NCBI RefSeq assembly: GCF_910589175.1
Contig: NZ_CAJURR010000018.1
Coordinates: 9,323-49,305, forward strand
DNA: 39,983 nt
Direction: 5' to 3'
From: an uncultured Lactobacillus sp.
Lineage (GTDB): Bacteria; Bacillota; Bacilli; Lactobacillales; Lactobacillaceae
Shown here piece after piece: positions 18,873-29,800 of the stretch (its first letter is position 1; each line of letters opens with the position of its first letter). Below the pieces are notes generated by a model that was not told the origin of the DNA, searched no databases, and worked only from the letters and a program-made list of their open reading frames with translations. The translations under genes were made by a program, and so were the position numbers.

Positions 18873-20105
18873 ATGTTAACGCAAGATAAGAAGACTAGTT
18901 TTTGGGTTATTAGTGATACTCATTTAATTGCAGATAGCTTACATGATCATGGACAGGCTTTTTCACAGATGCAAAAAACTAGTCAGGGTAAAGATCTATA
19001 CCATCAAGAAACTGCTTTAAGCGCATTTGTAAGAATGGCGGAAAAAAAGAAACCGGCTGCAATCATTGTTACGGGGGATGTAACTTTTAATGGCGAGAGA
19101 GTGTCAGCAGAAAAATTCGCTGAGATTTTTAAATCTTTAAAAGAAACACAGCTTTTAGTTCTTCCGGGAAACCATGATATTTATGATGGCTGGGCTAGAG
19201 AATTCCGAGGAAAGAAACAATACTACGCTGGTCAAATTAGTCCTAGAATGTGGCGTAATATTTTTAAAACATCCTATAAAAATGCAGTTAGTGTTGATGA
19301 TAAATCTTTAGCTTATAGTGTTAAGCTTAATCCTGATTATTTGTTGATTTTAGCTGATTCTAATGACTACGGTAAAGAAGAAGCAACTACTGCACCTGCG
19401 ACAGCTGGCTTTTTAGGAAGAGAACAACGACGCTGGATTAAGGCGCAACTGCAATACGCTAGTGAGAATAACCTTCAAGTAATTTTTTGTATGCATCATA
19501 ATCTCTACGCCCATAATCCAGCTGTAAACAAAGGATATGTTGTTGATGATTATCGTGAATTGCGTAAGTTATTAGCTCAATATAATGTGAAATTAGTTTT
19601 CTCTGGTCATATTCATGCTCAGAATATTATGTTGCCGCAAGATCCTTGTCCAGCTACAGAAATTGTAACTTCTAGTTTTTGCTCCAATGATCAAGGCTAT
19701 GGGGTAGTTAAAGTTTCTCCGAAGGAAGTTAGTTATACTTGTCATCATTTTAAGATGAAGGACTATTTAACTGACAAAGAAAAACAAAATTGGACTTTAA
19801 CTCACTTTCATGATTATTTAGAAAATATTCAACTAGGAACTATTTCGGCAGAATTAATGCAGAAAGATCTTTATCAAAATCATGATGATCTAGATACTGT
19901 CAGAAAAATGGGGCGTCTTTTTGGCGAGATGAATTATCACTTTTTTACTGGAAAGAATCATATTGATAGTGAAGAATTACAAAAACTTAAAAAGTCGAAA
20001 ATTTATCAACGTTTAATTGCGGAAAGTCCACATTATGAATTGTACTTACAAACATTGTATGATACGTCAGCTCATGATAACTTACATGTAAAAATTAAAT
20101 ACTAA
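18873..20105 (+). CDS. Calcineurin-like metallophosphoesterase
   Basis: A 410-residue protein with all metal-site motifs of the Metallophos family: SDTHL (Asp15, His17), TGDVTFNGE, PGNHDIYD, CMHHN and SGHIHAQN. There is no signal peptide or membrane helix, so it should act in the cytoplasm. The roughly 130-residue C-terminal extension is helical and resembles those of cyclic-nucleotide phosphodiesterase-like members (CpdA/YvnB type); substrate is unknown. It begins five bases after ypsC, so the two are probably cotranscribed. Confidence 0.87.
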   Translation: MLTQDKKTSFWVISDTHLIADSLHDHGQAFSQMQKTSQGKDLYHQETALSAFVRMAEKKKPAAIIVTGDVTFNGERVSAEKFAEIFKSLKETQLLVLPGNHDIYDGWAREFRGKKQYYAGQISPRMWRNIFKTSYKNAVSVDDKSLAYSVKLNPDYLLILADSNDYGKEEATTAPATAGFLGREQRRWIKAQLQYASENNLQVIFCMHHNLYAHNPAVNKGYVVDDYRELRKLLAQYNVKLVFSGHIHAQNIMLPQDPCPATEIVTSSFCSNDQGYGVVKVSPKEVSYTCHHFKMKDYLTDKEKQNWTLTHFHDYLENIQLGTISAELMQKDLYQNHDDLDTVRKMGRLFGEMNYHFFTGKNHIDSEELQKLKKSKIYQRLIAESPHYELYLQTLYDTSAHDNLHVKIKY

Positions 20106-20109
20106 AAAT

Positions 20110-20153
20110 AAAAACTCTGGAAACTGCTCCTAGCGGCAATTTTCAGAGTTTTT
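20110..20153. terminator. Bidirectional terminator
   Basis: A 14-bp stem (20110-20123 with 20140-20153, one G-U pair), with A/T tracts on both sides. It serves the phosphoesterase gene and the convergent acyltransferase gene, whose stop codon lies inside the stem. Confidence 0.87.
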
Positions 20154-21279
20154 AGATATACAGATAGGTATTTCTAGATACTATTTCCTTTACTTTTGTC
20201 CACCAAATATGTAAAAGATATGCAGATGAAAATGATAAGATCCAGGTTAATAACCAGCAACCAAATAAGGTTAAAAAGGGATGGAATTTTGCATGATATT
20301 GCATATTTAATCCGCGCCAGACTAACTGGTTCCAAAAGACATTAGCAAGATAGGCTCGGTAAGCATAAACAGCTAAAAAATGGAATATTCTTAAACTATT
20401 TATCTGTCTTTTACGAACTTGATATAAACAGAAAGCAGCAACTAAGCAAATTACTGCCAAACAGTAAAAAGTCATTGACGGTTTATAGTAAGGCGCATTA
20501 TAGAAATTAATAGGGTAACCGAATTGACTTAATTCATAATTAGTCCAGATAAAGCAAATAATAAAGATTACTGCAATTAGCCACCAAAACTTAGTTATAA
20601 ATTGATTAAAGTAAGATCTAAATTGCCAGGCTAAAACACCAAAAATAGCATAAATAAAAAAAGAGATAAATATTCTATCTAACAAATACCAGTCATTTTG
20701 GTGAACACCATGAAAAACATAATAGTCATAAAAACCTAACCAGGCTAAGTAAAGAATTAGAGTAACAATTGCCACTACAAAGCCACGTTTAATGTTATTT
20801 CTTACATAGCGACTAATTAGCCAGAAAAACGGCATTAAGATAATAAACTGTAGCATCATTGTGTTATACCATAAGTGAGGTGCTGCATTACCATTAATAA
20901 ATTGCCAGCAAAAAGTACCAAAGCTATTAAACTTATTACCTTGCTGAAGCCATGGCATCCCTAATAAATAAATTAAGGTCCACCAAATAGTTGGTACAAA
21001 GAGATTAGACCAATTCTTTTGCAGATGCTTGAAGTAAGAGAAATGACCGTTTAAGTCACTAGTCCTAATAGTCGTGTATAAGATGCCAAAAATAAAGGCT
21101 GGCGCAGTATACTTAACTAGATTATAAAGAATACCAAAACCAATTTGTGTTTGCCGTGACTGGGGGATATTAATAACTAGAGTCATAATTGGTTGTGACA
21201 TTACAGCTGTACAAGCAAAAACTTTTAAATAATCACCAATATCTGCAATATCGTAACTAGAATATTTATATTTTTTCAT
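20152..21279 (-). CDS. Acyltransferase 3-like polytopic membrane protein
   Basis: A 375-residue protein with about ten hydrophobic helices and the layout of the acyltransferase 3 family, which O-acetylates cell-surface sugars. The ATG at 21279 is chosen because AAGGTG lies seven bases upstream; a further-upstream ATG would add an unlikely 13 residues. In typical members the first helix ends in a catalytic His (LKVxxxxxVxxxH). Here DYLKVFACTAVMSQP has Gln29 at that place, so acyl transfer may be lost or altered, or this is a subfamily that works differently. Its substrate is not predictable. Confidence 0.75.
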   Translation of the reverse strand: MKKYKYSSYDIADIGDYLKVFACTAVMSQPIMTLVINIPQSRQTQIGFGILYNLVKYTAPAFIFGILYTTIRTSDLNGHFSYFKHLQKNWSNLFVPTIWWTLIYLLGMPWLQQGNKFNSFGTFCWQFINGNAAPHLWYNTMMLQFIILMPFFWLISRYVRNNIKRGFVVAIVTLILYLAWLGFYDYYVFHGVHQNDWYLLDRIFISFFIYAIFGVLAWQFRSYFNQFITKFWWLIAVIFIICFIWTNYELSQFGYPINFYNAPYYKPSMTFYCLAVICLVAAFCLYQVRKRQINSLRIFHFLAVYAYRAYLANVFWNQLVWRGLNMQYHAKFHPFLTLFGCWLLTWILSFSSAYLLHIWWTKVKEIVSRNTYLYI

Positions 21280-21305
21280 AATTAGCACCTTAAGGTTATA
21301 AATTA

Positions 21306-21341
21306 AAAAGAGAAGCAAATTTAATAAAATTCTTGCTTCTC
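21306..21341 (-). terminator. Terminator between degV and the acyltransferase gene
   Basis: Read on the minus strand, GAGAAGCAA (21341-21333) pairs with TTGCTTCTC (21318-21310), followed by TTTTT (21309-21305). It would end the upstream degV transcript, so the acyltransferase needs read-through or its own promoter, which I did not find. Confidence 0.72.
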
Positions 21342-21364
21342 CTAATTATATTAGTTAAACAGTA

Positions 21365-22288
21365 TCAATCTTCAACAACTTTTGACTTAATATCCTTAAT
21401 CGGCTTGCCATTTTCATCGAAATAAGAATCTAAATCTCTCCCCCAAATCATAGCCATAGTATGTTGTCCTACATGAACACCAACTACTGGTCCGATAATA
21501 CTTTGATAAATCTTGACCTTAGGAAAACTATTTTTATAATCATTAACCCATTCAGCTTCTCTCTCTTCATCATCAGCATGAAAAATTGTTAACTGAATTG
21601 GATAGGGCATATCAGAAGTTAAACGATCAAAGTCCTTTTTAATATGATTATATGCACGCTTATAATGTCTCTCTTTTGCAATTGCTGAAATTTTACCTTC
21701 ATTTTGAACGTCCATAGATAAGATTGGCTTGATCTTTAAAATAGAACCTACGAAACTAGCAGCATTTGATAAACGTCCTGTTCTTTTTAAATGACTAAGA
21801 TTGTCTACCATAAATCTAACATCAGTAGTGTTTCTTAAATCCTTTAAGTCATGCATGATTAAATCAATATCAGCCCCAGCCTTGACTAGTCGCCCAGCTA
21901 ATACTGCAGCATTAGCTTCTCCTGCACAGGTTATTTTACAATCAAAGGGATGAATATTAATTCTGCTTTCTTCATCAGCCACACTTAAAACATTATTGTA
22001 AAAGCTAGAAATACCGCTTGAAAGAGTAATAATAATTAGATCGGTATAACCTTCGTCAATATATTTATCAACATATTTTTTTACGATTCCAATTGAGGGT
22101 TGAGATGTAGTCGGAAGAGTAGAAGAACTGCTCAGCTTTTCATAGAATTCATGGAAACCAATATCAATTAAATCCAAATATTCTTTATTATCCCAGATAA
22201 TCGGAATTGGTAAGATATCAATTCCATATTTATCGCATTGTTCTTTAGTTAAATAAGATGAACTGTCAGTTAAAACGCCGATTTTCAT
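21365..22288 (-). CDS. DegV family fatty-acid-binding protein
   Basis: A 307-residue DegV protein. Members bind a fatty acid and present it to the fatty acid kinase FakA (FakB role) for incorporation into phospholipid. Seen: N-terminal KIGVLTDSSSYL, the ligand-site TTSQPS, the SSGIS phosphate loop region and LKRTGRLSNAASFVG. The ATG at 22288 is preferred because GGAGG lies eleven bases before it; an ATG six codons upstream sits on that GGAGG. A second, different DegV is encoded at 32544. Two FakB-type proteins with different acyl preferences are common in Firmicutes. Confidence 0.92.
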   Translation of the reverse strand: MKIGVLTDSSSYLTKEQCDKYGIDILPIPIIWDNKEYLDLIDIGFHEFYEKLSSSSTLPTTSQPSIGIVKKYVDKYIDEGYTDLIIITLSSGISSFYNNVLSVADEESRINIHPFDCKITCAGEANAAVLAGRLVKAGADIDLIMHDLKDLRNTTDVRFMVDNLSHLKRTGRLSNAASFVGSILKIKPILSMDVQNEGKISAIAKERHYKRAYNHIKKDFDRLTSDMPYPIQLTIFHADDEEREAEWVNDYKNSFPKVKIYQSIIGPVVGVHVGQHTMAMIWGRDLDSYFDENGKPIKDIKSKVVED

Positions 22289-22319
22289 AGTGTTATTTTC
22301 CTCCATATTCTTGTTTAAT

Positions 22320-22348
22320 ATTATAGTCTAGAACGCTATTTTAAACAA
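22320..22348 (-). promoter_or_regulatory. Promoter of degV (minus strand)
   Basis: On the minus strand TTGTTT (22348-22343), 17 bases, then TATAAT (22325-22320). A near-consensus promoter about 32 bases before the start codon. Confidence 0.8.
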
Positions 22349-22371
22349 AAACGTAAATCTGCTTGATTTTT

Positions 22372-22379
22372 GTTACAAT
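22372..22379 (+). promoter_or_regulatory. Promoter of the fhs-lspA-rluD-carAB operon
   Basis: TGTTACAAT is an extended -10 (TACAAT at 22374-22379); the -35 is poor. It is divergent from the degV promoter and precedes the small membrane protein gene. The 40-base leader shows no recognisable folate/ZTP riboswitch, although those often precede fhs. Confidence 0.5.
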
Positions 22380-22420
22380 AGAGGTAATTAACAAATAGGG
22401 TGTGACCTAAATTCTAAATT

Positions 22421-22765
22421 ATGAAAAAACATTTTATTTTTTTAGGCGCTGCTGGTGTAATTTATTACTCCTGGCTCCTAGCACTAATTTTTGTAGCCTT
22501 TATTGTCGGGTATGAAAGTAATAAAGCAATTAGCTATCCTGCACTTAGCTTAGGAGCTATTTTTGTGGTTATAGTTATTTATACCTGGTTTAATTCTTAT
22601 TTTCAGAAAGAAGCAAGTGTTTACTGGCTAAAACTACCATATCGTCAGAAACTTCAGCTTCAAAATTTAAAGATTAAGTGGCAATGGAAGGCATTTGTTG
22701 TATATGAAGCAAAGAGTAAGATTAATACTTACTTGCTTTTAGCACTTAAAAGAAAGAAGAAATGA
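22421..22765 (+). CDS. Small two-helix membrane protein of unknown function
   Basis: I do not recognise a family. The 114 residues contain two hydrophobic segments (about 5-31 and 40-60) and a basic, aromatic C-terminal cytoplasmic tail ([10 protein letters not shown], ending LKRKKK). The gene overlaps the fhs start by four bases (ATGA), so the two are translationally coupled. This supports the gene being real. The ribosome site is poor: GGGTG lies about 19 bases upstream. Confidence 0.7.
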   Translation: MKKHFIFLGAAGVIYYSWLLALIFVAFIVGYESNKAISYPALSLGAIFVVIVIYTWFNSYFQKEASVYWLKLPYRQKLQLQNLKIKWQWKAFVVYEAKSKINTYLLLALKRKKK

Positions 22766-24441
22766 ATTTGAAGTCAGATATTGAAATCGCACAAGACACT
22801 AAAGAATTGCCTATTACAGAAATTGCAAAAAAAGTTGATCTTAAACCAGATGAAATTGAACTTTATGGTAATGATAAGGCTAAGATTAGCTGGAAGGGAA
22901 TTAACCGAATTAAACAAGGTAACAAGCTTGGTAAGTTAATCCTTGTTACTTCAATTAGCCCTACGCCAGCTGGTGAAGGAAAGTCTACTATTACCATTGG
23001 TTTAGGGGATACAATCAGCAACCAACTTCACAAAAATACTTTAATTGCATTAAGAGAACCCTCAATGGGTCCTGTTTTTGGATTAAAGGGTGGTGCAACT
23101 GGCGGTGGATATGCACAAATCATCCCAATGGAAGATATTAATTTACACTTTACTGGTGATATGCATGCATTAACTAGTGCCATTGATACTTTAGCTGCTT
23201 TAGTTGATAACTACATCTATCAAGACAATAGTTTAGAGCTAGATCCTAATCGTATTTTATTAAAACGTGGAATTGACGTTAATGATCGTACTTTAAGAAA
23301 AATCACTATCGGACAAGGATCACGTTTTAATGGAATAGAACATGAAGCTAGCTTTGCAATTACTGTAGCTAATGAATTAATGGCTATTTTATGTTTAGCA
23401 ACTGATATTGACGATTTGAAAAAGCGGATTGGAAATATGCTAGTTGGCTTTTCTGTGAAAGATGAACCTATTTATGTTAAAGACTTAGGGTTTGAAGGAG
23501 CAATTGCTGCGCTTTTATCAACCGCATTAAAGCCTAATTTAGTTCAAACACTTGAGCATACCCCAGCAATTGTTCATGGCGGTCCATTTGCTAACATTGC
23601 TCATGGTGCTAATTCAGTAATTGCTACTAATACTGCTTTACACTTAAGCGACTATGTTTTGACTGAAGCTGGTTTTGGAGCAGACCTTGGTGGCCAAAAG
23701 TTTATGGATTTTGTTTCTAACCATTTAGATAAACGTCCTGACGCTGCAGTAGTGGTTGCAACCGTAAGAGCATTGAAGTATCAAGCAGAAGAGACAACTG
23801 ATCACTTAGATGAAGAAAATATTCCAGCTTTAGAAAAAGGTTTTGAGAACTTAAAGCGCCATATGGAAAACATGGCTCATTATGGTGTACCTGTAATTGT
23901 ATTAATAAATAAATTTGCTAGTGATACTGAACAAGAACTATCAAAATTGAAAGAACTTGTTAAAGCTGATGGCTTTGAATGTGAAGTAGTCTCTTACCAT
24001 GATGAAGGATCAAAGGGCGGAATTAAGGCCGCAGAAAAAGTGGTTGAGTTAACTAATAAAGCTAGTGACTTTACCTCAGTATATGAACCTACTGACTCTG
24101 TAAAAGAAAAAATTAGTAAAATTGCCCATAATATTTATCATGCCAAGGATATTGAATATTCTGATAAAGCTAAGGATCAATTAGCTGAAATTAAGAAAAT
24201 GGGTAAAGACAACTTACCAGTAATTATGGCTAAAACACAGTATAGCTTTACTGATAAAAAGAGTATTTTAGGAGCTCCAGAAGATTTTACACTTCATGTT
24301 AAGAATTTAGCTCTTAAAAATGGAGCAGGTTTTATTGTGGTAGCTACGGGGTCTATTTTAGATATGCCAGGATTGCCAAAACATCCAGCTGCCTTAGACA
24401 TTGATGTAGATAATAACGGAAAGATTTCAGGATTATTCTAA
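22762..24441 (+). CDS. fhs: Formate-tetrahydrofolate ligase
   Basis: ATP-dependent formylation of tetrahydrofolate to 10-formyl-THF, feeding purine and formyl-methionine synthesis. The 559 residues match the family length. The P-loop GEGKST is at residues 71-76 within [38 protein letters not shown] and the C-terminal [21 protein letters not shown] are also diagnostic. The start overlaps the preceding small gene by four bases and the stop shares one base with lspA. Confidence 0.97.
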   Translation: MNLKSDIEIAQDTKELPITEIAKKVDLKPDEIELYGNDKAKISWKGINRIKQGNKLGKLILVTSISPTPAGEGKSTITIGLGDTISNQLHKNTLIALREPSMGPVFGLKGGATGGGYAQIIPMEDINLHFTGDMHALTSAIDTLAALVDNYIYQDNSLELDPNRILLKRGIDVNDRTLRKITIGQGSRFNGIEHEASFAITVANELMAILCLATDIDDLKKRIGNMLVGFSVKDEPIYVKDLGFEGAIAALLSTALKPNLVQTLEHTPAIVHGGPFANIAHGANSVIATNTALHLSDYVLTEAGFGADLGGQKFMDFVSNHLDKRPDAAVVVATVRALKYQAEETTDHLDEENIPALEKGFENLKRHMENMAHYGVPVIVLINKFASDTEQELSKLKELVKADGFECEVVSYHDEGSKGGIKAAEKVVELTNKASDFTSVYEPTDSVKEKISKIAHNIYHAKDIEYSDKAKDQLAEIKKMGKDNLPVIMAKTQYSFTDKKSILGAPEDFTLHVKNLALKNGAGFIVVATGSILDMPGLPKHPAALDIDVDNNGKISGLF

Positions 24442-24905
24442 TGAGTAAAGCTAAACAAGCCTTATATCTAATAATTTCTTTATTAGTAATCATTGCAGAT
24501 CAATTATTAAAGAATTATATAGTTACTAATTTTAAAATTGGTGATGAAAAGACCATTATTCCTGGTATCCTTTCATTTACATATTTACAAAACGATGGAG
24601 CAGCCTGGAATATCTTCAGTGGACAAATGATTTTATTTTATTTAATCAGTATTGCCGCTATTGCAGTTGTAATTTACTATCTTTTTAATCCCAAATATAA
24701 AAATGGTCTTTTTGATACAGGATTAGCCTTAGTTTTAGGTGGAATCATTGGTAACTTTATTGATCGTTTGCATCTAAAATATGTAATTGATATGTTGCAA
24801 CTAGATTTTATTCAATTTAATATCTTTAATATTGCGGATAGCGCAATTACAGTTGGAATTATCTTAGTTTTTATCTATCTAATATTTATAAGCGAAAAAG
24901 ACTAA
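24441..24905 (+). CDS. lspA: Lipoprotein signal peptidase II
   Basis: This membrane aspartyl protease cleaves prolipoproteins after lipidation. Four membrane helices are visible in 154 residues. The conserved GNFIDRL (residues 104-110) and FNIADSAITVG (128-139) flank the catalytic pair Asp117 (VIDM) and Asp133 (NIADS). TAATG overlaps the fhs stop by one base, and rluD follows after 14 bases, the usual lspA-rluD pairing. Confidence 0.96.
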   Translation: MSKAKQALYLIISLLVIIADQLLKNYIVTNFKIGDEKTIIPGILSFTYLQNDGAAWNIFSGQMILFYLISIAAIAVVIYYLFNPKYKNGLFDTGLALVLGGIIGNFIDRLHLKYVIDMLQLDFIQFNIFNIADSAITVGIILVFIYLIFISEKD

Positions 24906-24919
24906 AGGACGAAGAGTAA

Positions 24920-25834
24920 ATGACTAAAAATTATAAGTTAGTAATTGATGGCGAAAAAGGACGTTTAGATAAGGTAATCGCTGAGAAAATTACAGATTTG
25001 AGTCGAACTAAGATTAAGGAATTAGTTAATGATAAAAATATTTTAGTTAACAATAAAGCTGAAAAAGTATCTTATAAAGTACAGTCTGGGGATGTAATTG
25101 ATGTTACTATTCCGCCGGTTAAACCATTATCATTAGAAGCTGAAAACTTACATCTTGATATTGTTTATGAAGACTCGGATGTAATTGTGGTTAATAAGCC
25201 TCAAGGGATGGTTGTTCATCCCTCAGCAGGTCATCCTGATCATACCTTAGTAAACGGGTTGCTTTATCATACACGTGATTTATCTGATAGTCCTGAAGGT
25301 TTTCGTCCAGGGATTGTGCATCGAATTGATAAAGATACCTCTGGTTTATTAATGATAGCTAAAAATGATAAAGCACGTGAAAGCTTAGAAAAGCAATTAG
25401 CAGAAAAGATAAATAAAAGAGAATATTTGGCAATTGTTCATGGTAATTTTGAAGTTAAAAATGGTGTAATCAATGCTCCAATTGGTAGAAATCCAAATAA
25501 TCGAAAGCAAATGGCGGTTAATCCAAAAGGGAAAGCCGCAGTTACACACTTTACAGTCCTAGAGCAATTCAAAAATTATAGTTTAGTCAAATGTGTACTG
25601 GAAACGGGCAGAACTCATCAAATTAGAGTACATATGAAGTACATTGGGCATCCATTAGCTGATGATCCCTTATATGGTCCAAAGAAAACCTTGTTGGGTC
25701 ATGGACAGTTTTTGCATGCCAAGACTTTGGGATTTTATCAACCTTCTACGAATGAATGGTTGGAATTTTCTGCACCATTGCCAACAATTTTTGAAAAACA
25801 ATTAGAGAATTTACGACAAGAAATGAAGCAATAG
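24920..25834 (+). CDS. rluD: RluD-family 23S rRNA pseudouridine synthase
   Basis: An N-terminal S4 RNA-binding domain (about residues 15-60) is followed by the RluA-type catalytic domain. The signature HRIDKDTSGLL is at 134-144, with catalytic Asp137. Length (304 residues) is standard. The gene is ylyB in B. subtilis, also directly after lspA and just ahead of the pyr operon. The ribosome site AAAGGACGAAGAG precedes the ATG. Confidence 0.94.
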   Translation: MTKNYKLVIDGEKGRLDKVIAEKITDLSRTKIKELVNDKNILVNNKAEKVSYKVQSGDVIDVTIPPVKPLSLEAENLHLDIVYEDSDVIVVNKPQGMVVHPSAGHPDHTLVNGLLYHTRDLSDSPEGFRPGIVHRIDKDTSGLLMIAKNDKARESLEKQLAEKINKREYLAIVHGNFEVKNGVINAPIGRNPNNRKQMAVNPKGKAAVTHFTVLEQFKNYSLVKCVLETGRTHQIRVHMKYIGHPLADDPLYGPKKTLLGHGQFLHAKTLGFYQPSTNEWLEFSAPLPTIFEKQLENLRQEMKQ

Positions 25835-25837
25835 ATT

Positions 25838-26893
25838 ATGAAAAGATATTTAATTCTTGAAGACGGAACTGCATTTTCGGGGCACGGTTTTGGTGCACCA
25901 ATTACTGCTACAGGGCAGCTCGGTATTCAAACGAGCAATTTTGGATATCAGGAAGCAATTTCCGACCCTGCCAATTTTGGTAAGATTTTGGCTTTTACTA
26001 CTCCAATGATTGGTGGAAGTGGTATTAATGCAATCGACTATGAATCAATTGATCCAAGTGTACGTGGCATAATTGCGAATGATATTGCTTTTCATATTTC
26101 TGCCAACCCAACTTTTCAAGATTTAAATGATTTTCTAAAAGAGAAAAGAATTCCAGCAATCTACGGTGTTGATACCCGCGCTTTAGTTCAAAAATTGAAG
26201 AATAAGCGAGTTATTAAAGCGTCTATTATGGATACAGATGATGCACATGCTTTCGATCAAATCAAGGCCCTAGTTTTACCAAAAAATAAAACGGCACAAA
26301 TATCTACAACACATCCTTATGCTGCCCCAAATATTGGAAAAACTGTAGCTGTAATTGATCTTGGTTTAAAGCATTCATTACTGCGCTCCCTTTCTTTACG
26401 GAAAATTAATAGTGTGGTTTTACCATACAATGCATCGATTTACGATATTATTAATCTTCGAGCTGATGCAATTGTTATTTCTAATGGGCCAAGTAGAGTA
26501 GAAGAAGTTGCACCATTTTTAAAACCAGTATTTGATAAGTTTTACGGAAAATTGCCTATTCTAGGAATTGGCTTAGGCTTTTTAGCAATTAGTAATTATT
26601 TAAATCTGGAACTCTTGGACTTAATTCCAGCCTATAATGGCAGTAATTTTCCAGTTATTGAACAAACTAATAATCGAATTTGGCAAACTGCAATGAATAT
26701 TGATCAACTGGTAGTACCTGATAGTTTATCTTTGAATCTTTCACGTAAATATTTTGATTTAAGGTCGGAGTTACTAGCTGGATACAGTATCAAAGAAGAT
26801 AAAGTTTTAGCGACTGCCTTTAATCCAGAAGGATCACCGGGTAATTTTGACGCGGCCAGCATTTATGATCAATTTTTGAATATGATGGAGTAG
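25838..26893 (+). CDS. carA: CarA-like protein (carbamoyl-phosphate synthase small subunit) with a dead glutaminase site
   Basis: Normal CarA releases ammonia from glutamine for carbamoyl phosphate synthesis. The 351 residues contain both the CPSase_sm_chain N-terminal domain (FGYQEAISDP, YGVDTRALVQ) and the class I GATase domain, collinear with B. subtilis PyrAA. The nucleophile elbow GICLGHQ reads GIGLGFL, with Gly245 in place of the catalytic Cys. The catalytic His in YHPEASPG reads FNPEGSPG (Asn329), and only Glu331 of the triad remains. NHG in the active-site wall is also gone. Glutaminase activity should therefore be absent. The frame is intact with normal codon use, so it is not an ordinary decaying pseudogene. 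It starts three bases after rluD, leaving no room for a PyrR attenuator. Confidence 0.9.
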   Translation: MKRYLILEDGTAFSGHGFGAPITATGQLGIQTSNFGYQEAISDPANFGKILAFTTPMIGGSGINAIDYESIDPSVRGIIANDIAFHISANPTFQDLNDFLKEKRIPAIYGVDTRALVQKLKNKRVIKASIMDTDDAHAFDQIKALVLPKNKTAQISTTHPYAAPNIGKTVAVIDLGLKHSLLRSLSLRKINSVVLPYNASIYDIINLRADAIVISNGPSRVEEVAPFLKPVFDKFYGKLPILGIGLGFLAISNYLNLELLDLIPAYNGSNFPVIEQTNNRIWQTAMNIDQLVVPDSLSLNLSRKYFDLRSELLAGYSIKEDKVLATAFNPEGSPGNFDAASIYDQFLNMME

Positions 26894-26898
26894 AGAGT

Positions 26899-29800
26899 AT
26901 GCCTTTACATAATGAAATTAATAAAGTTCTTGTCATTGGAGCGGGACCAAGTATTGTTGGAGAAGTAACGGAGCTGGATATTCTTGCTAAACAAGCGTTA
27001 ACTGCTTTTGAAGAAAGTAATGTGCAAGTTGTATTGATTAATCCCAATCCTGCAACAGTCACAACAGATCCGCATCCTAATGTAAATGTATATCTTGAAC
27101 CAATGACCTTACCTTTTATAAAGCGAATCATCAGGATGGAGAAGCCAGATGCTATTATTCCAGCTTTTGGAGGTAAGCCAGCTTTAAAACTTACAAGTGA
27201 ATTATTAGAATCTGGTATCTTAACTCAAATGAACATTGAGTTGTTAACCATCAATAGCTTAGCCTTAAGTCTATCAGCTCCTCATAACTTCTATAGTTTT
27301 CTTAAAGCAAATAAGATTGCTGTGGCCAATCAATGGCTATTAGAAAAAGAGGAGGACTTAAAGCGGGTGATCGAACATGCTCATTTTCCTTTACTTTTAT
27401 CAAAAAAGCAGCATTATCGCCCCGATAGCATGATCTCTCTAGAAAATCTATCTCAATTAGAACAATACTTCTTAGATGAAGAAGCCGATGACCATTTTAA
27501 CTGGAAAGATTATCGTTTAACTGAAGATTTATCGAATTGGGAAGAATTAATTTTTGATATTGTTCGGGATAATAACGGAAACTTTGTATTTGTAGGAAAT
27601 ATTGGCAGTTTAGAACCAGTTGGTATTAACTCTTCGGATTCTTTATTAGTGACGCCAATTTTAACTAGAAATAATAATCAAATTCAGCGCTTAAGAAATT
27701 GCTGTCGAAAGATTGCTAATTGTCTTAATTTACATGGTGCTTTGAGTATTCATTTTGCTGTTAAGCAAAGCGGGGAAGACTTTAATTTTAAAGTATTAAG
27801 TATTAAGCCACGATTAACGCAAAGTAGTTTACTCTCTTATAGAAGCGGCGTATATTCCATTGGATATGTGACTGCTAAGATTGCACTTGGCTACAATTTA
27901 AATGAAATCACCGATCCACAATCTGGAATTTCTGCTGCCGTTGATCCCGTGCAAGATGCTTGCTTTGTAAAATTGCCTTATTGGTCTTTCACAGAAGCTG
28001 GTTACAATCATTACACTCTTAATAATAAAACCACTTCAGGCGGACAAGCGTTAGGAATTGGCCGTAATTTTGAAAGTGCATTTTTAAAGGCTCTCCAGTC
28101 AACTACTGGTTTTTCTAATAATGTTAAGACTTTTAAAAATGAATATGAAAAAAGCGAAAAAGAGTTATTGCAAGACCTATCAACGCCTAATGAAATACAC
28201 CTAATTACACTCTTAGCTGCAATAGCAAAGGGAATTAATTACCATACTCTCCACCAACTTTTACACGTTCATTTAGTATTTTTACAGAAGTTTAACCATA
28301 TTTTGATTTTACTAAAGAAATTGCGCAATGATGAACTTACCGCTGATTTAATGCTGAAAGTAAAGAAAAATGGTTTTTCTAATCGATTAATTGCTGAAAT
28401 TACGCAGCGAGATGAAAAATCAATTGCTGATCTGTGTAAAGAATGGTCAATTAAGCCTAGTTATATCGAAATTGATGGAACAGCTGGTTTAATTCATCCA
28501 AATATTCAAGCTGTTTATAGTAGTTATGGAATTGAGGACGAAATAATACCGCTATCTAACTCGAAAAAATGTCTTCTTTTAGGATTAAAACCATTTCAAG
28601 TATCTCTAACTGGAGAATTTGATTATATGCTCTACCATGCAGCTAAGACCTTAAAAGAGCAAGGAATTAGTCCTGTGATTATTAGTAATAATCCAGAAAG
28701 TGTGAGCGCGGCTTATGATGTATGCGATCGAATTTACTTTGAACCAATTACCTTAGAAAACATTCTTGAAGTTGCATGGAAAGAAGATATCAAAGAAGTT
28801 GTAACTCAGTTTTCTGGCAAGCAGATTAATGAATATCGTAGTGCACTTTTAGAACATGGTCTAACAATTTTAGGTCAGCCTAATTTGAAGGAAATTCTAA
28901 GAGAAGATCATGCAGATGAAGTATATCAGGCTGGCGTTAATCCAGTCCCAGCTCTTCAATGCGATAATGAGGAAAGTATCTTAGCTTTTGTTAAAAGAAA
29001 TGGCTTTCCAGCTTTAATTGGCGGTACAAGTAATGGGAAAAAGCAAAAATCTGCTGTTGTCTTTGATTTACCCGCTTTACAAAGATATATTGCTGAAAAT
29101 TCATTAGAACATATGAATGTTTCTAAATTTATTGAAGGCAAAAAGTATGAAGTCACTGCTATTTCCGACGGTAAAAATGTTACTATTCCCGGAATTATTG
29201 AACACTTTGAACAGACTGGATCACATGCTAGTGATTCCATAGCTGTCTATCGTCCACAAAACCTATCAACTAATGATCAACGTAGATTACGCGACAGTGC
29301 GATTAGTATTGCCACTAAACTTCATTTAAGAGGACCCGTTAATCTACACTTTTTACTAGCTAATGATCAAATCTATTTATTACAAATAAAAAGTTACTCT
29401 GGACATAATGTAGCTTTTCTAACTAAAGCACTAAAAAAAGATATTACAGCTATAACAATGAAAGTTTTGTTAGGAAGTACGTTAGCTGAATTAGATCTTC
29501 CGAGTGATATTTGGCCATCAAACGACTTGATTCACGTTAAAATGCCAGTATTTTCCTATTTATCATATAGTAGTGAAAATACTTTTGATTCTAAGATGAA
29601 GACTTCTGGTAGTGTAATGGGACGTGCCAAACATTTACCAACTGCCTTGTTTAAAGGATATGAAGGTAGTGATTTGATGATTTCAACGTATGGTACTGTC
29701 TTTATTTCTGTCAAAGATTCTGAAAAACATAATGCAATTAAAATAGCTGCACGTTTTCATCAGTTAGGTTTTAAGCTTTTAGCAACTGAAGGTACTGCAA

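Noticed and set aside
22380..22420. ZTP or folate riboswitch ahead of the fhs operon
   Set aside because: The leader is about 40 bases and lacks the conserved paired core of either class.
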